DNA of 64,000 bases from Sulfitobacter dubius. GTDB taxonomy: Bacteria; Pseudomonadota; Alphaproteobacteria; Rhodobacterales; Rhodobacteraceae. The notes below the pieces were generated by a model, which was not told where the DNA came from, did no database searches, and worked only from the letters and a program-made list of their open reading frames with translations. The stretch covers positions 1-64,000 of the forward strand of contig NZ_FOPG01000003.1 of assembly GCF_900113435.1 (NCBI RefSeq), in the 5' to 3' direction. Of the stretch, positions 7,656-16,390 are shown in pieces. How positions within the stretch are numbered: position 1 is the first letter of the stretch; each line of letters opens with the position of its first letter. The position numbers and the translations under genes are program-made.

Positions 7656-8375
7656 TTAAATTGCGATCCTTTCAGCCAACCGGTGCTGGATCATTCCCGC
7701 AATATTGGCAGTTTCCGGACCTACAGGTTGTCCAAGCGCGCGTTTATGGGCCAATGCCCGCGCCGCTTCTTCCAGTCGAAGGTCATTGGCCGAACGGGCC
7801 ACACCGCAGAGAAATTGCGCGACATAGTCCAGCGTCTGATCATTGGGCTGGTCCCCCAGCACACCTGCAATATGGGCGATGTCATCTTGAAACCCAATTC
7901 GGTCAGGGGTGATATATTCATCAGGGAGGACACGTGGTCCAAGCGGGCGGCGCTCTTCGGATAGGGCAGCAAGAATGGCCTGCTGAAAGGACGAAAGCGA
8001 TGTAATCGGCTTGGCCAAAAATCCATCCACACCAGCGGCGCGGGCGTCAGGTTCTTTATGGCTGTCGCCAGAAATGGCAATGATCGCCTCGACCCGCGGC
8101 GTGCTTTGTGTAAGCTCGGCGATCAAATCCAACCCGCAGCCATCAGGCAGGCCAAGGTCAACCAGCGCGACGGTGGGGCGGTAAACCTGCAAGTGCCGCC
8201 GCGCAGAGCGCAGGCAATCCGCACGCCTGATCCGCGCGCCGGAACGCAGGCACAGCAGGCGCATCGCCTCACAGGCAAAGCGGCTGTCCTCTACCACCAG
8301 AACGGTAAGGCCGAGCAATGGCCGCTCCGCCGTGGGGGTGAGGGTCGGTCTTTCAAAGGGGTCGGTATCGTCCAT
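7656..8375 (-). CDS. orphan response regulator (receiver domain plus uncharacterised C-terminus)
   Basis: An N-terminal CheY-like receiver domain spans about residues 20-140. Seen are the acidic pair in VLVVEDSRF, the phospho-acceptor Asp in VALVDLGLPDG, the switch residue in IIAISGDSH, and the conserved Lys in DGFLAKPI. The remaining ~90 residues are helical (DYVAQFLCGVARSANDLRLE) with no DNA-binding or enzymatic motif I recognise. I place the start at the ATG at 8375, five bases after GGAGG. An ATG at 8405 adds ten residues but lacks a ribosome-binding site. No sensor kinase gene is adjacent. The convergent acetyltransferase gene ends 21 bases away. Confidence 0.8.
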   Translation of the reverse strand: MDDTDPFERPTLTPTAERPLLGLTVLVVEDSRFACEAMRLLCLRSGARIRRADCLRSARRHLQVYRPTVALVDLGLPDGCGLDLIAELTQSTPRVEAIIAISGDSHKEPDARAAGVDGFLAKPITSLSSFQQAILAALSEERRPLGPRVLPDEYITPDRIGFQDDIAHIAGVLGDQPNDQTLDYVAQFLCGVARSANDLRLEEAARALAHKRALGQPVGPETANIAGMIQHRLAERIAI

Positions 8376-8501
8376 CATCGCCTCCAACAACAACTGCTGC
8401 GCCATCGTTAAGCCGCGTTGGCTAACGACGCGTTAACGTGACGCATTGTTGTTCATCGGGTGTGCGGGCATAAAGCGGGCAAATCACGAGGAGCATTCAG
8501 G

Positions 8502-8906
8502 ATGATCGGACGTCTTAACCATGTGGCCATCGCCGTGCCGGATCTCGAAGCGGCGGCGGATCAGTATCGCCACGCGCTTGGCGCCAAGGTCGGCGCGCCG
8601 CAGGCCGAACCGGATCACGGCGTGACCGTCATCTTCATCGAACTGCCTAACACCAAGATCGAATTGCTGCACCCTCTGGGCGACGACAGCCCGATCAACG
8701 GCTTTCTGGAAAAGAACCCGGCGGGCGGCATCCACCACATCTGCTATGAGGTCGAGGACATCATCGCGGCGCGGGACCATCTGAAATCCACCGGCGCGCG
8801 GGTCTTGGGCTCGGGCGAGCCCAAGATCGGGGCCCATGGCAAGCCGGTGCTGTTCCTGCATCCCAAAGACTTCAACGGCGCGCTTGTCGAGCTTGAGGAG
8901 GTTTGA
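8502..8906 (+). CDS. mce: methylmalonyl-CoA epimerase
   Basis: Interconverts (S)- and (R)-methylmalonyl-CoA so that propionyl-CoA carbon can reach succinyl-CoA. It is a 134-residue VOC-fold protein with the expected metal-binding His in LNHVAIAVPDLEAA, the His in GGIHHICYEVEDI, and the Glu in NGALVELEEV. The ATG at 8502 is preceded by GAGGAG. The stop overlaps the ribosome-binding region of the DUF1467 gene three bases downstream, so the two are co-translated. This epimerase/DUF1467 pairing is common in Rhodobacterales. Confidence 0.93.
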   Translation: MIGRLNHVAIAVPDLEAAADQYRHALGAKVGAPQAEPDHGVTVIFIELPNTKIELLHPLGDDSPINGFLEKNPAGGIHHICYEVEDIIAARDHLKSTGARVLGSGEPKIGAHGKPVLFLHPKDFNGALVELEEV

Positions 8907-8908
8907 GC

Positions 8909-9202
8909 ATGGGTATCGTTTCTGGCCTCGTCCTTTTTGCCGTCATCTGGTCGATGACGTTCCTGATCGCCCTGCCAATCCGGGTGCAAACACAAGGGGA
9001 CGCGGGCGAGGTGGTTCCGGGCACCCACGCGGGCGCGCCCGAGCAGCATCATTTGGGCCGCAAGGCGCTGTGGACTACGTTGGTTGCTGCGATCATCTGG
9101 GCGATCTGCGCCACGATCATCCTCTCGGGCTGGGTCAGCGTGGCGGATATCGAAGGCTGGCTGCATCCGAATGCGGCACCAACGCATGGTACAGGTGGGT
9201 AA
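8909..9202 (+). CDS. DUF1467 family membrane protein
   Basis: The 97-residue protein has two hydrophobic helices, IVSGLVLFAVIWSMTFLI near the start and LWTTLVAAIIWAICATIILS later. The conserved LPIRVQTQGDAGEVVPGTHA loop between them is diagnostic of DUF1467. The function is unknown. The ATG at 8909 follows the GGAGG embedded in the end of mce. The last 68 bases overlap the 3' end of the convergent EI24-type gene, so both proteins' tails are encoded by the same DNA. Confidence 0.87.
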   Translation: MGIVSGLVLFAVIWSMTFLIALPIRVQTQGDAGEVVPGTHAGAPEQHHLGRKALWTTLVAAIIWAICATIILSGWVSVADIEGWLHPNAAPTHGTGG

Positions 9203-9869
9203 AGGTCGCCGCTCCTAGGATCGGGATCAGCAGGTTCAGCAGCGGCACCGAAAGCGGCACCGCCATCAGCACCCCGGCCATCCAGATCGTGCCCGCATGG
9301 CGGCGACGCAGGCGCTTGGCCTCGTCCCGCCCGTGGCGGCGCAGCGCGGCGAGGGTGAAATACTCCCGCCCCAGCAAGAACCCGTTCAGCCCCCAAAAGA
9401 TGAACAGCGCCGCCGGGGCGAAGAGCAGGTAGAGCACCAGCGCCAGCAGGTTTGCCCCCACCAGCACGCCCATGAAGTTGACGGTATCGCGGATCGCATC
9501 GCCGATGCCGACACGGTGCGCCGGGGGCAGATGCGGGTAGTGCACCTCTTCCACCGCATCGGCCACATCATCCAGAAACATCGATGTAATCGCCGAGGCG
9601 ACGGGCACCATTAGGAAGACCGAGAGCACCATGAGCAGGATCAGCGCGCTCCAGCTCAGCAGATCGTCGAGCCAGTTGACCTCGCCCAGCACCGGCAGCC
9701 ATGCGTCTTCGGGCGTGACCCAATCCACCAGATAGGCAAAGCCCGCCGTCGCCGCGACCAGCAGCGCCAGTGACAGGCCGACGCCGAGCAGCACCACCTT
9801 GCGAAAGCGCGCATCGCCCAATTGACCAAGTGCGCGGGTAAAGGACCTGAGGATCGCGCTTACAGCCAT
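9135..9869 (-). CDS. EI24/CysZ-like multi-pass membrane protein
   Basis: This 244-residue protein has several strongly hydrophobic segments (LLGVGLSLALLVAATAGF, ALILLMVLSVFLMVPVASAI, VLVGANLLALVLYLLFAPA, IWMAGVLMAVPLSVPLLNLL). The signature FWGLNGFLLGREYFTLAALR matches the EI24 domain family that includes the sulfate transporter CysZ. It lies downstream of a nitroreductase gene with a 10-base overlap, so the two form an operon. Substrate not determinable. The 3' end overlaps the DUF1467 gene on the other strand. Confidence 0.85.
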   Translation of the reverse strand: MAVSAILRSFTRALGQLGDARFRKVVLLGVGLSLALLVAATAGFAYLVDWVTPEDAWLPVLGEVNWLDDLLSWSALILLMVLSVFLMVPVASAITSMFLDDVADAVEEVHYPHLPPAHRVGIGDAIRDTVNFMGVLVGANLLALVLYLLFAPAALFIFWGLNGFLLGREYFTLAALRRHGRDEAKRLRRRHAGTIWMAGVLMAVPLSVPLLNLLIPILGAATFTHLYHALVPHSDAASLRYPPR

Positions 9870-10432
9870 GTCGTGATCTCGTCGATGTCAGGGCGCGGGC
9901 GTTCCGGTGGGGCGGCTGTTTCGGTGCCGATATGGATGATCCCCGCGATACGCTCATGCGGGGCGAGGGCAAAGCCTTTCTCCATGAAGCCGCGGTCATG
10001 GGAAGGCCAACCGCTGAGCCAGTTTGCTCCCCAGCCTGCGGCAAGCGCCGCGTTGAGCAGCGCAAGGCAGACGGCCCCGGCGGAATAGGTCTGCTCTAGT
10101 GGTGGGATTTTGGGTGAGGGCTTTTGCACTTCGATCACCGCCACGGCGAGGTTGCCTTGATCGAACTGGCCACGCCCCTTGGCGGTGTCCTCTGGCCCGA
10201 GGCCAAGGGCCGCGCCGCGTTGCTCAGCCACCTCCGCCAATCGCGCCATTGCTGCGCGGTCGATGACGATAAAGCGCCAAGGCTCCAGCTTCCCATGATC
10301 CGGCGTGCGCGCGGCAGCGGTCAGAAGCGGGCGCAGGGCCTCGGCATCGGGCACCGGCAGGCCCAGCGTCTTTGCCGGGCGCGAGCGGCGGTTTTGCAAA
10401 AAGGCGAGGGCGGAAGGGTCAGCTACGGGCAT
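9860..10432 (-). CDS. nitroreductase family protein (YdjA-like)
   Basis: A 190-residue FMN-dependent oxidoreductase of the small YdjA/TdsD-like branch. FMN-binding features are the N-terminal RRSRPAKTLG, the AARTPDHGKLEPWRFIVID segment, NAALAAGWGANWLSGWPSH and the closing GIIHIGTET block. Such enzymes reduce nitro groups or quinone-like compounds with NAD(P)H in the cytoplasm; the physiological substrate is unknown. It lies nine bases downstream of the histone-deacetylase-like gene and overlaps the EI24-type gene, suggesting a three-gene transcript. Confidence 0.88.
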   Translation of the reverse strand: MPVADPSALAFLQNRRSRPAKTLGLPVPDAEALRPLLTAAARTPDHGKLEPWRFIVIDRAAMARLAEVAEQRGAALGLGPEDTAKGRGQFDQGNLAVAVIEVQKPSPKIPPLEQTYSAGAVCLALLNAALAAGWGANWLSGWPSHDRGFMEKGFALAPHERIAGIIHIGTETAAPPERPRPDIDEITTWL

Positions 10433-10441
10433 TGCGGTCTC

Positions 10442-11548
10442 TTACAGGTCCAGTTGCTGCGCCATATCGTCAATCGACTGGCGCAGGAAGGCGTCAAAGG
10501 CAGGCGAGGGTTGGCGGGCGTGCAGGGCGCGGGCCATTGGATCGGGCGCGTCGATCTTACTGCCGCTGAGCGCGGCGATCGTGGCATGGCCGCAGAAGGG
10601 GACATAGGCCTCGGAGTAGCCGCCCTCATGCACCAGCACCAACTTGCCATCGGTGACCCTATCGGCGGTGTCGCGGATGCGCTTGGTCATTTCGGCAAAG
10701 GTGGCGGCGGTGGCCTGCATCCGTGCCAGCGGATCGACGATTGCCGCGTCATAGCCGCAGGCAACGATAATCATGTCGGGGGCGAAGGCCTCAATCGCGG
10801 GGATCACCACGCGGTCCATCGCGTGTAGGTAGGCGGTGTGGCCCGAGCCCGCGTGCATCGGCAGGTTGATGTTATAGCCTTCGCCAGCACCCCGCCCGCG
10901 ATCTGCGAGGCCGCCGGTGTCGATCGGGTAGTTCCCCTCTTGATGCAGAGAGATCGTCAGCACGTCATCGCGGTCATAATAGATCGCCTCGGTCCCATTG
11001 CCGTGGTGCACGTCCCAGTCCAGCACGACCACGCGCTTGGCCAGCCCCTTGGCCTGTGCGGCCTCGATGGCGATGGCGACATTGGCCAGCAGGCAGAACC
11101 CATTGGGCAGATCGGGCAGGCAGTGATGCCCCGGTGGGCGGCTGAGGGCATAGGCATTGTCGAGATCGCCGCGTGCCACGGCGTCGACCGCGGCGATGGC
11201 CAGCCCGGCAGACAACGCGGCCAGCTCATAGCCGCCACGGGCGAAGGGGACCGCATGGCCCAATTCCCCACCCCCCGCGTCAGAGAGCCGCTTGAATTCA
11301 TCGAGGTAGCTTGCGGGATGCACCCGTGCCAGCGCTTCGCGGCTGGCCGGGACGGCGCTGCGGGTATCGAGTTCGTCGAAGAGCCCCGTTACCTCCATGA
11401 GGTTTTTCATGCGGCGCTTGGTCTCGGGGTTTTCCGGCAGGCCGCCGGCGGCGAGGGGCTGCACCAGCCCGCCGACCGGCATGGTAAAGGCGTAGTTCCC
11501 GCCTGCGTGCCAGAAGCAGCGTTCGTCCCAGAAAAAACCTGTGGTCAT
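10442..11548 (-). CDS. histone-deacetylase-like amidohydrolase (class II HDAC family)
   Basis: A 368-residue zinc-dependent deacetylase. Catalytic landmarks are the PGHHCLPDLPNGFCLLAN histidine pair, the zinc ligands in VVLDWDVHHGNGTEAIYY, the SLHQEGNYP stretch, and the second Asp ligand region in IIVACGYDAAIVDPLARM, closing with VLVHEGGYSEAYVPFCG. Bacterial members deacetylate acetylpolyamines or other small acetylated amines, or lysines. The ATG at 11548 follows GAAGGGGAC; an upstream in-frame start at 11605 would add 19 non-conserved residues. First gene of a likely operon with the nitroreductase and EI24-type genes. Confidence 0.92.
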   Translation of the reverse strand: MTTGFFWDERCFWHAGGNYAFTMPVGGLVQPLAAGGLPENPETKRRMKNLMEVTGLFDELDTRSAVPASREALARVHPASYLDEFKRLSDAGGGELGHAVPFARGGYELAALSAGLAIAAVDAVARGDLDNAYALSRPPGHHCLPDLPNGFCLLANVAIAIEAAQAKGLAKRVVVLDWDVHHGNGTEAIYYDRDDVLTISLHQEGNYPIDTGGLADRGRGAGEGYNINLPMHAGSGHTAYLHAMDRVVIPAIEAFAPDMIIVACGYDAAIVDPLARMQATAATFAEMTKRIRDTADRVTDGKLVLVHEGGYSEAYVPFCGHATIAALSGSKIDAPDPMARALHARQPSPAFDAFLRQSIDDMAQQLDL

Positions 11549-11655
11549 GGTCGTGTCCCCTTCATTCTTGCGGGGAAGGTGGCGCAGGGCAGCGGGATTG
11601 TCCATGGCGGGAAGGGTTCACACGGGCGGTGGTGCGTGGGGTGGGTGCGGGATTC

Positions 11656-11676
11656 GGTATTTGTAAAAGGATGAAG
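11656..11676 (+). repeat. dispersed intergenic element, copy 1
   Basis: GGTATTTGTAAAAGGATGAA followed by G. An almost identical 21-mer, differing at one or two positions, occurs at 50289-50309 beside the gltX terminator. Both lie just outside coding genes. Related intergenic sequences are, from memory, common in roseobacter genomes. Confidence 0.55.
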
Positions 11677-11708
11677 GGGGAAGGGGGGCTCTTTGCGCGG
11701 CGTTGCGG

Positions 11709-12179
11709 TCAGTTTGCCTCGGCCAGTAGGGCGGCGACATCGAGGGGAGAGTTGACCATTTTGAGATCACCTTGTGCATCGCGGGGCCAGTCGGCTTGGG
11801 GCCGGTCCCGGTACAACTCGACACCGTTGTTGTCGGGATCGCGCAGGTAGACCGCTTCGCTGACACCGTGATCGGCGGCGCCGTCCAATGTGATGCCAGC
11901 CTCAAGCACCCGGCGCAGGGCGCGCGCCAACTGCTGCCGGTCGGGGTAGAGAAAGGCGCTGTGATAGAGGCCCGTATGGCCCGGCGGCGGCGGGGTGGCG
12001 CCCGCGCTTTCCCATGTGTTCAGCCCGATGTGGTGATGATAGCCGCCCGCGCCTAGAAAAGCCGCCTGATCGCCGTAGCGTTGGGTCACGGCAAAACCCA
12101 GCAAGTCGCTGTAAAAATGGATGGCGCGGTCAAGGTCGGCGACCTTGAGGTGAACATGGCCGATGGTGGGGTGGGTCAT
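11709..12179 (-). CDS. VOC-family dioxygenase/glyoxalase-like protein
   Basis: A 156-residue VOC-superfamily protein related to the catechol-2,3-dioxygenase (CatE) type. Metal-ligand positions are visible as the His in IGHVHLKVADLDRAIHFY, the His of GLYHSAFLYP, and the Glu in DPDNNGVELYRDRP. GAGGYHHHIGLNTW is a typical central motif. The start is set at 12179 (MTHPTIGHVHL) with GAAAGGACC upstream. No pathway genes surround it, so the substrate is unknown. It is transcribed away from the HDAC-like gene across a spacer that carries the 21-base repeat. Confidence 0.83.
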   Translation of the reverse strand: MTHPTIGHVHLKVADLDRAIHFYSDLLGFAVTQRYGDQAAFLGAGGYHHHIGLNTWESAGATPPPPGHTGLYHSAFLYPDRQQLARALRRVLEAGITLDGAADHGVSEAVYLRDPDNNGVELYRDRPQADWPRDAQGDLKMVNSPLDVAALLAEAN

Positions 12180-12250
12180 CGCTTGGTCCTTTCGCTCTTC
12201 ATTTAAGATGGCAACGAGAGGGGGCAGGCGCAATTGCGTAGGAGAGCAGG

Positions 12251-12278
12251 GGGGCTGTGCGGCATTGCGGACAGCCCC
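12251..12278 (-). terminator. hairpin after trpS
   Basis: GGGGCTGT (12251-12258) pairs with ACAGCCCC (12271-12278) seven bases after the trpS stop. There is no T run, so termination may be weak or factor-assisted. Confidence 0.5.
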
Positions 12279-12284
12279 GGTCTG

Positions 12285-13301
12285 TCAGCCGACCATGCCG
12301 ACGATCTCATAGGTGCGTTTGAGGATCGGGGCGGTGATTTCGCGGGCCTGTTCCGCGCCCCGGGCGAGGATGCGGTCGATCTCGGTCTCATCGGCCATCA
12401 GGCGCTGCATTTCGGCGGTGATCGGGCCCAGTTTGGAGACAGCCAGTTCCGCCAGCGCGGGTTTGAAAGTGCCGAATTGCTGGCCGCCTACTTCGGCTAA
12501 GACCTGATCGATGGTCTGGTCGCTGAGCGCGGCGTAGATGTTCACGAGGTTGCGCGCTTCGGGGCGGTCTTTCAGGCCCTCGGCCTCGGACGGCAGCGCG
12601 TCGGGGTCGGTTTTGGCCTTGCGGAACTTCTTGGCGATTGTGTCGGCGTCGTCGGTCAGGTTGATGCGGCTGGCGGGCGAAGGATCGGACTTCGACATTT
12701 TCTTGGATCCGTCGCGCAGGGACATGACGCGGGTGGCCGCGCCTTCGATCACCGGTTCGGTGAGGGGGAAGAAATCGACGCCATAGTCGTGGTTGAACTT
12801 GGCCGCGATGTCGCGGGTCAATTCAAGATGCTGTTTCTGATCCTCGCCCACTGGCACATGGGTGGCGTGGTAGATCAGGATGTCGGCGGCCATCAGCGCG
12901 GGGTAGGCGAAAAGGCCGAGCGATGCGGCCTCGGCGTTCTTACCGGCCTTGTCTTTCCATTGGGTCATACGGCCCATCCAGCCCATGCGGGCGACACAGT
13001 TGAAAATCCAAGCTAGTTGCGCGTGTTCGGGCACTTGGCTTTGGTTGATCAGGATTGATTTCTCAGGGTCGATGCCAGAGGCGATGAAGCCAGCGCAAAG
13101 TTCGCGGGTGCTGCGCTTGAGGTCGTCGGGCTTTTGCGGGACGGTGATCGCGTGCAGGTCGACCATGCAATAGATCGACTGAACGCCTTGTTCTTGCGCA
13201 TCGGCAAAGCGTTTGAGCGCGCCCAGATAGTTGCCCAGATGCAGGTCGCCCGAGGGCTGAATGCCGGAAAACACGCGCGGGGTGAATTGGGTCTCGGACA
13301 T
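12285..13301 (-). CDS. trpS: tryptophanyl-tRNA synthetase
   Basis: Charges tRNA-Trp. The 338-residue class I enzyme has its HIGH-like motif in [19 protein letters not shown], the tryptophan-site region [20 protein letters not shown], and the KMSKS loop in [11 protein letters not shown]. The ATG at 13301 ([18 protein letters not shown]) fits the family start; an open frame continues about 350 bases further upstream without similarity. A rhomboid-like gene diverges from it 75 bases away. Confidence 0.96.
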   Translation of the reverse strand: MSETQFTPRVFSGIQPSGDLHLGNYLGALKRFADAQEQGVQSIYCMVDLHAITVPQKPDDLKRSTRELCAGFIASGIDPEKSILINQSQVPEHAQLAWIFNCVARMGWMGRMTQWKDKAGKNAEAASLGLFAYPALMAADILIYHATHVPVGEDQKQHLELTRDIAAKFNHDYGVDFFPLTEPVIEGAATRVMSLRDGSKKMSKSDPSPASRINLTDDADTIAKKFRKAKTDPDALPSEAEGLKDRPEARNLVNIYAALSDQTIDQVLAEVGGQQFGTFKPALAELAVSKLGPITAEMQRLMADETEIDRILARGAEQAREITAPILKRTYEIVGMVG

Positions 13302-13376
13302 CGGGCGGCACCTCTGGGCTGGAAAGTCTTGCGCGGCAGGCTTACTTCTGGCCGCGAACCCCGTCAAGGAGCGCCC

Positions 13377-14063
13377 ATGCAAGACCCTGATTTCCAACCC
13401 CCTGTGAACCCACTGCCGCCAGCGGTTATCGTGCTGTTTTTGGCCATTACTGGCGTTGAGGTGGTGTTGTCCTTGGCCGAGGCTGGGCTGGTCGGTGGCC
13501 CCGCTGCCGTAGGCTGGCGGCTGGCGCTGGTGCGCGACTTTGGCTTTTCGGGGCTGATCTTTGACGCGATGATCGGGGCGGGCCAGTATCCGATTGAGCA
13601 TATCTGGCGGGTGGTGACCTATCCGTTCATTCATCTGGGCTTTACCCATGCGATCTTTGCCGTCGTGCTGCTGTTGGCGTTGGGCAAGTTGGTGGCCGAG
13701 GCGATGGGGCAGGTGGCTTTTTTGGTGATTTTCGTGCTGTCGGGCATCGGCGGAGCGCTTGTCTATGGGGCGCTGTTCAACGATCCGGTTTGGTTGGCGG
13801 GCGCCTATCCCAATGTCTATGGGCTGATTGGGGGCTATAGTTTCGTGATGTGGCGGCGGCTGCTTGGCTCAGGCGGGCCGCAGTATCAGGCGTTCACGCT
13901 GATCGCTCTGCTGATGGGGCTACAGCTTTTCTGGGGCATCTTTTTTGAGACCGGGTTCTTGTGGGTTGCAGAGCTGGCTGGGTTCTTCTGCGGCTTCGGT
14001 CTGAGCTTCTTGGTCGCGCCCGGTGAATGGGCGCGACTGAGGGCGCGGTTGCAGCAGCGTTAA
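13377..14063 (+). CDS. rhomboid-fold membrane protein lacking catalytic residues
   Basis: The 228-residue protein has six to seven hydrophobic segments in the rhomboid arrangement, with the [19 protein letters not shown]1-loop/TM2 signature of rhomboid proteases. The active-site serine motif GxSG should fall in TM4, but the sequence there is [13 protein letters not shown], where family members read GASGAxFGLxGAY, so Ser is replaced by Tyr. The catalytic His of the last helix (usually AHLGGF) aligns with VAELAGFF, so His is replaced by Glu. Both members of the dyad are gone, and this is probably a non-proteolytic rhomboid. The ATG at 13377 follows AAGGAGCGCCC. Its stop codon shares TTAA with that of the convergent murJ. 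Confidence 0.82.
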   Translation: MQDPDFQPPVNPLPPAVIVLFLAITGVEVVLSLAEAGLVGGPAAVGWRLALVRDFGFSGLIFDAMIGAGQYPIEHIWRVVTYPFIHLGFTHAIFAVVLLLALGKLVAEAMGQVAFLVIFVLSGIGGALVYGALFNDPVWLAGAYPNVYGLIGGYSFVMWRRLLGSGGPQYQAFTLIALLMGLQLFWGIFFETGFLWVAELAGFFCGFGLSFLVAPGEWARLRARLQQR

Positions 14064-15601
14064 CCGCGCCGAACCGCGCGTTTGAACTCGGACAGACGGA
14101 ATGCGCCGATCAACTGGCCGATGCCGAAGTAGCTGACCGCGCCAATCGCGATCAGCAGCACCAGCGCCAGCCCGCGCCACCATGGCAGGCCCAGCATCGG
14201 TTGCAGGGCTGCATTGCCCAGCCAAAGGGCGACGCCCATGGCGGCGGAGGCTATGAGAATGCGCCAGATACGCTTGTGGAACCGTGCGTCGAACTTGGCC
14301 GCATCGCCAAACCGCCGCGCGCCAATGGCGAGGCAGGCAAACATCGTCCAGCCCGCCAGCGTGGTCGCAACAGCAGGGGCGATCCAGCCGATGAAGGGGG
14401 CAAGACCAACCGCGAGGGCCGCATTGACGACCATGGCGACCACGGCAAAGTAGAAGGGGCGGCGGGTATCTTCGCGGGCGAAATAGACCGGTTGCAGGAT
14501 TTTTTGCAGCACGAAGGACGGCAGGCCGAGGCCGTAGATCATCACTGCTGTGGCAATCGCTGCGGTGTCATCAACGCCCGAGGCGCCGCGTTGGAACAAT
14601 ACGGTAACCAATGCGAAGGGCACCACCATCAGCGCCACTGCCGAAGGGATTGTCAGGGCGAGTGAGATTTCGGCGGCGCGGCTTAGCGCGGTCTGCGCGC
14701 CGTCGTTGTCCCCGGCGCGCAGGCGGCGCGAGAGGTCGGGCAGCAGCACGATGCCAACGGCGATGCCCACGACGCCCAAGGGCAATTGGTACAGACGGTC
14801 TGCGGCAAAGAGCCATGAGACGGCTTTGTCATATTGACTGGCGACCAGCTGCCCGACCACAAGGTTGATCTGCATGACGCCGGAGGCCAGCGCGGCAGGC
14901 AGGGCGATGACGATCATCGCGCGCATGTCGGGGGTCCAGCGGGGCCGCGAGGGGCGCAGCGGATAGCCCGCTTGGGCCGCGGCGCGCCAAGTCAGCGCAA
15001 GCTGCGCCAGACCGGCCAGCGGGATCGACCAGATCAGCCAGAGCGCCACATCGCCCCCGGTGAGGGCGGCGAATGTCATGGCGGCGATGACAAAGATATT
15101 CAGCAGCACCGGCGCGGCGGCGGCCACGGCAAAACGCCCGGTGGCGTTCAGAATGCCCGAGAACAGCGCCGAAAGTGACATGCACAAGATATAGGGAAAG
15201 GCGATGCGGCCAAATTCGACCGTCATATCGAAGCGGGCGTCGCCGACAAAGCCCTCGGCGGTCAGCCAGACCAAGCCGGGCATAAAGATCATGCCCAAAG
15301 CGGTCAGGGCGAGCACCACCAGCGCCAATCCGTTAAACGCATCGCGGGCGAATTTGCCAGCGCCTTCCTCGCCCTCCAGCTTTTTGGCGAACATCGGCAC
15401 GAAGGCGGCGTTGAACGCGCCCTCGGCAAAGAAGCGGCGGAACATATTGGGCAGGCGGAAGGCGGCGACGAAAGCGTCCATCACCGGGCCGGGGCCGATG
15501 AGCGACAGCAACAGCACTTCACGCAGGAAGCCAAGCACACGGCTGAGCAGGGTCCAGACCCCAACGGTAAAGAAGCCGGACATAAGACGTATAGGTTTCA
15601 T
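14060..15601 (-). CDS. murJ: lipid II flippase
   Basis: The 513-residue MurJ (MviN) protein is a MATE-like transporter of about 14 helices that flips lipid II across the inner membrane for peptidoglycan synthesis. Recognisable blocks include TLLSRVLGFLREVLL at the start, FRLPNMFRRFFAEGAFNAAFVP, MPGLVWLTAEGF, and YFAREDTRRPFYFAVVAM. The ATG at 15601 gives the usual N-terminus MKPIRLMSGFF. The 110-base region between it and the CHAP-domain gene upstream contains a small TGGCCTT/AAGGCCA hairpin (about 15670-15685) but no T run. Confidence 0.96.
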   Translation of the reverse strand: MKPIRLMSGFFTVGVWTLLSRVLGFLREVLLLSLIGPGPVMDAFVAAFRLPNMFRRFFAEGAFNAAFVPMFAKKLEGEEGAGKFARDAFNGLALVVLALTALGMIFMPGLVWLTAEGFVGDARFDMTVEFGRIAFPYILCMSLSALFSGILNATGRFAVAAAAPVLLNIFVIAAMTFAALTGGDVALWLIWSIPLAGLAQLALTWRAAAQAGYPLRPSRPRWTPDMRAMIVIALPAALASGVMQINLVVGQLVASQYDKAVSWLFAADRLYQLPLGVVGIAVGIVLLPDLSRRLRAGDNDGAQTALSRAAEISLALTIPSAVALMVVPFALVTVLFQRGASGVDDTAAIATAVMIYGLGLPSFVLQKILQPVYFAREDTRRPFYFAVVAMVVNAALAVGLAPFIGWIAPAVATTLAGWTMFACLAIGARRFGDAAKFDARFHKRIWRILIASAAMGVALWLGNAALQPMLGLPWWRGLALVLLIAIGAVSYFGIGQLIGAFRLSEFKRAVRRG

Positions 15602-15711
15602 CGGGGGAGCCTTAAGTTGCGCTGGGGGGATCCCTAGCGCGGGCGCTCACCCTGTGCAATCGGGGTGAATGGCCTTCAAAGGCCACTCAGCCTGCTTTGG
15701 CGGAGCGGCGC

Positions 15712-16263
15712 TTATCCCCCGGTGGGGTAGATAAAGCCGTTGATGGGATAGGTGCTGCCAAAGGCGCCCGGCTGGCTTTCCAGTCGCACGGCGGACCAGT
15801 CATTGTTTTCGGATACGTCTATCACTGCCATCTTGAGCGAGACTTCGTTGCGCTTCCAATTGGCGTGATCTACCCGAATTTTGCGCGGCGAGACCACATC
15901 AGAAACCACAGCGATATGCCCCATGGGCATCGACCCGGTGGCGCTAAAGGCCATCACGGCACCGACGACAGGATCATTGCCCCGCGGATAAAGCCCTTTG
16001 GCTTTGCCCCACCATGTTTCTGCGTTGCCGCGAATTTGAATGCCGCTGACATTGCGGGCAAAGGGCACACACCAAACACGTTGGCCCTTAGCGCGCATTT
16101 CCTTGGCAGTCTGGACGGCCATAAAGTGACGCTCGGGGTTCAGGCCGCCAAAGTCAAAACTTTCAGGGACATCAGGCGCTTTAGCACAAGCTGCTGTCAG
16201 TAACAGAGTGGCGCAGAGAGCCATAAGGCCCCGGTTCGGCAGTGCGGCGCGTGTGACGCTCAT
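15712..16263 (-). CDS. CHAP-domain protein, probable exported lipoprotein
   Basis: A signal-peptide-like N-terminus ends in LLLTAACAKAP, an imperfect lipobox, so membrane anchoring by Cys is likely. The rest is a CHAP (cysteine, histidine amidohydrolase/peptidase) domain. The nucleophile is the Cys in QRVWCVPFARNVSG and the His lies in MGHIAVVSDVVSPRKIRVDH. Such proteins cleave peptidoglycan peptides in the periplasm, and the position upstream of murJ fits a cell-wall role. The start at 16263 (MSVTRAALPNRG) follows GAGGGACAT; an ATG five codons upstream is possible. Confidence 0.84.
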   Translation of the reverse strand: MSVTRAALPNRGLMALCATLLLTAACAKAPDVPESFDFGGLNPERHFMAVQTAKEMRAKGQRVWCVPFARNVSGIQIRGNAETWWGKAKGLYPRGNDPVVGAVMAFSATGSMPMGHIAVVSDVVSPRKIRVDHANWKRNEVSLKMAVIDVSENNDWSAVRLESQPGAFGSTYPINGFIYPTGG

Positions 16264-16390
16264 ATGTCCCTCATTCATGGAATCCCGCGCTGGTGCCGGG
16301 TTGCTTGGGATTTTGAGGATCCGACGTCAAAAGCAAAGCGCGGAAATGCCGGTTGGCAAGAATCTGCCGGTTGGCCAGGACCAAAGGAAC

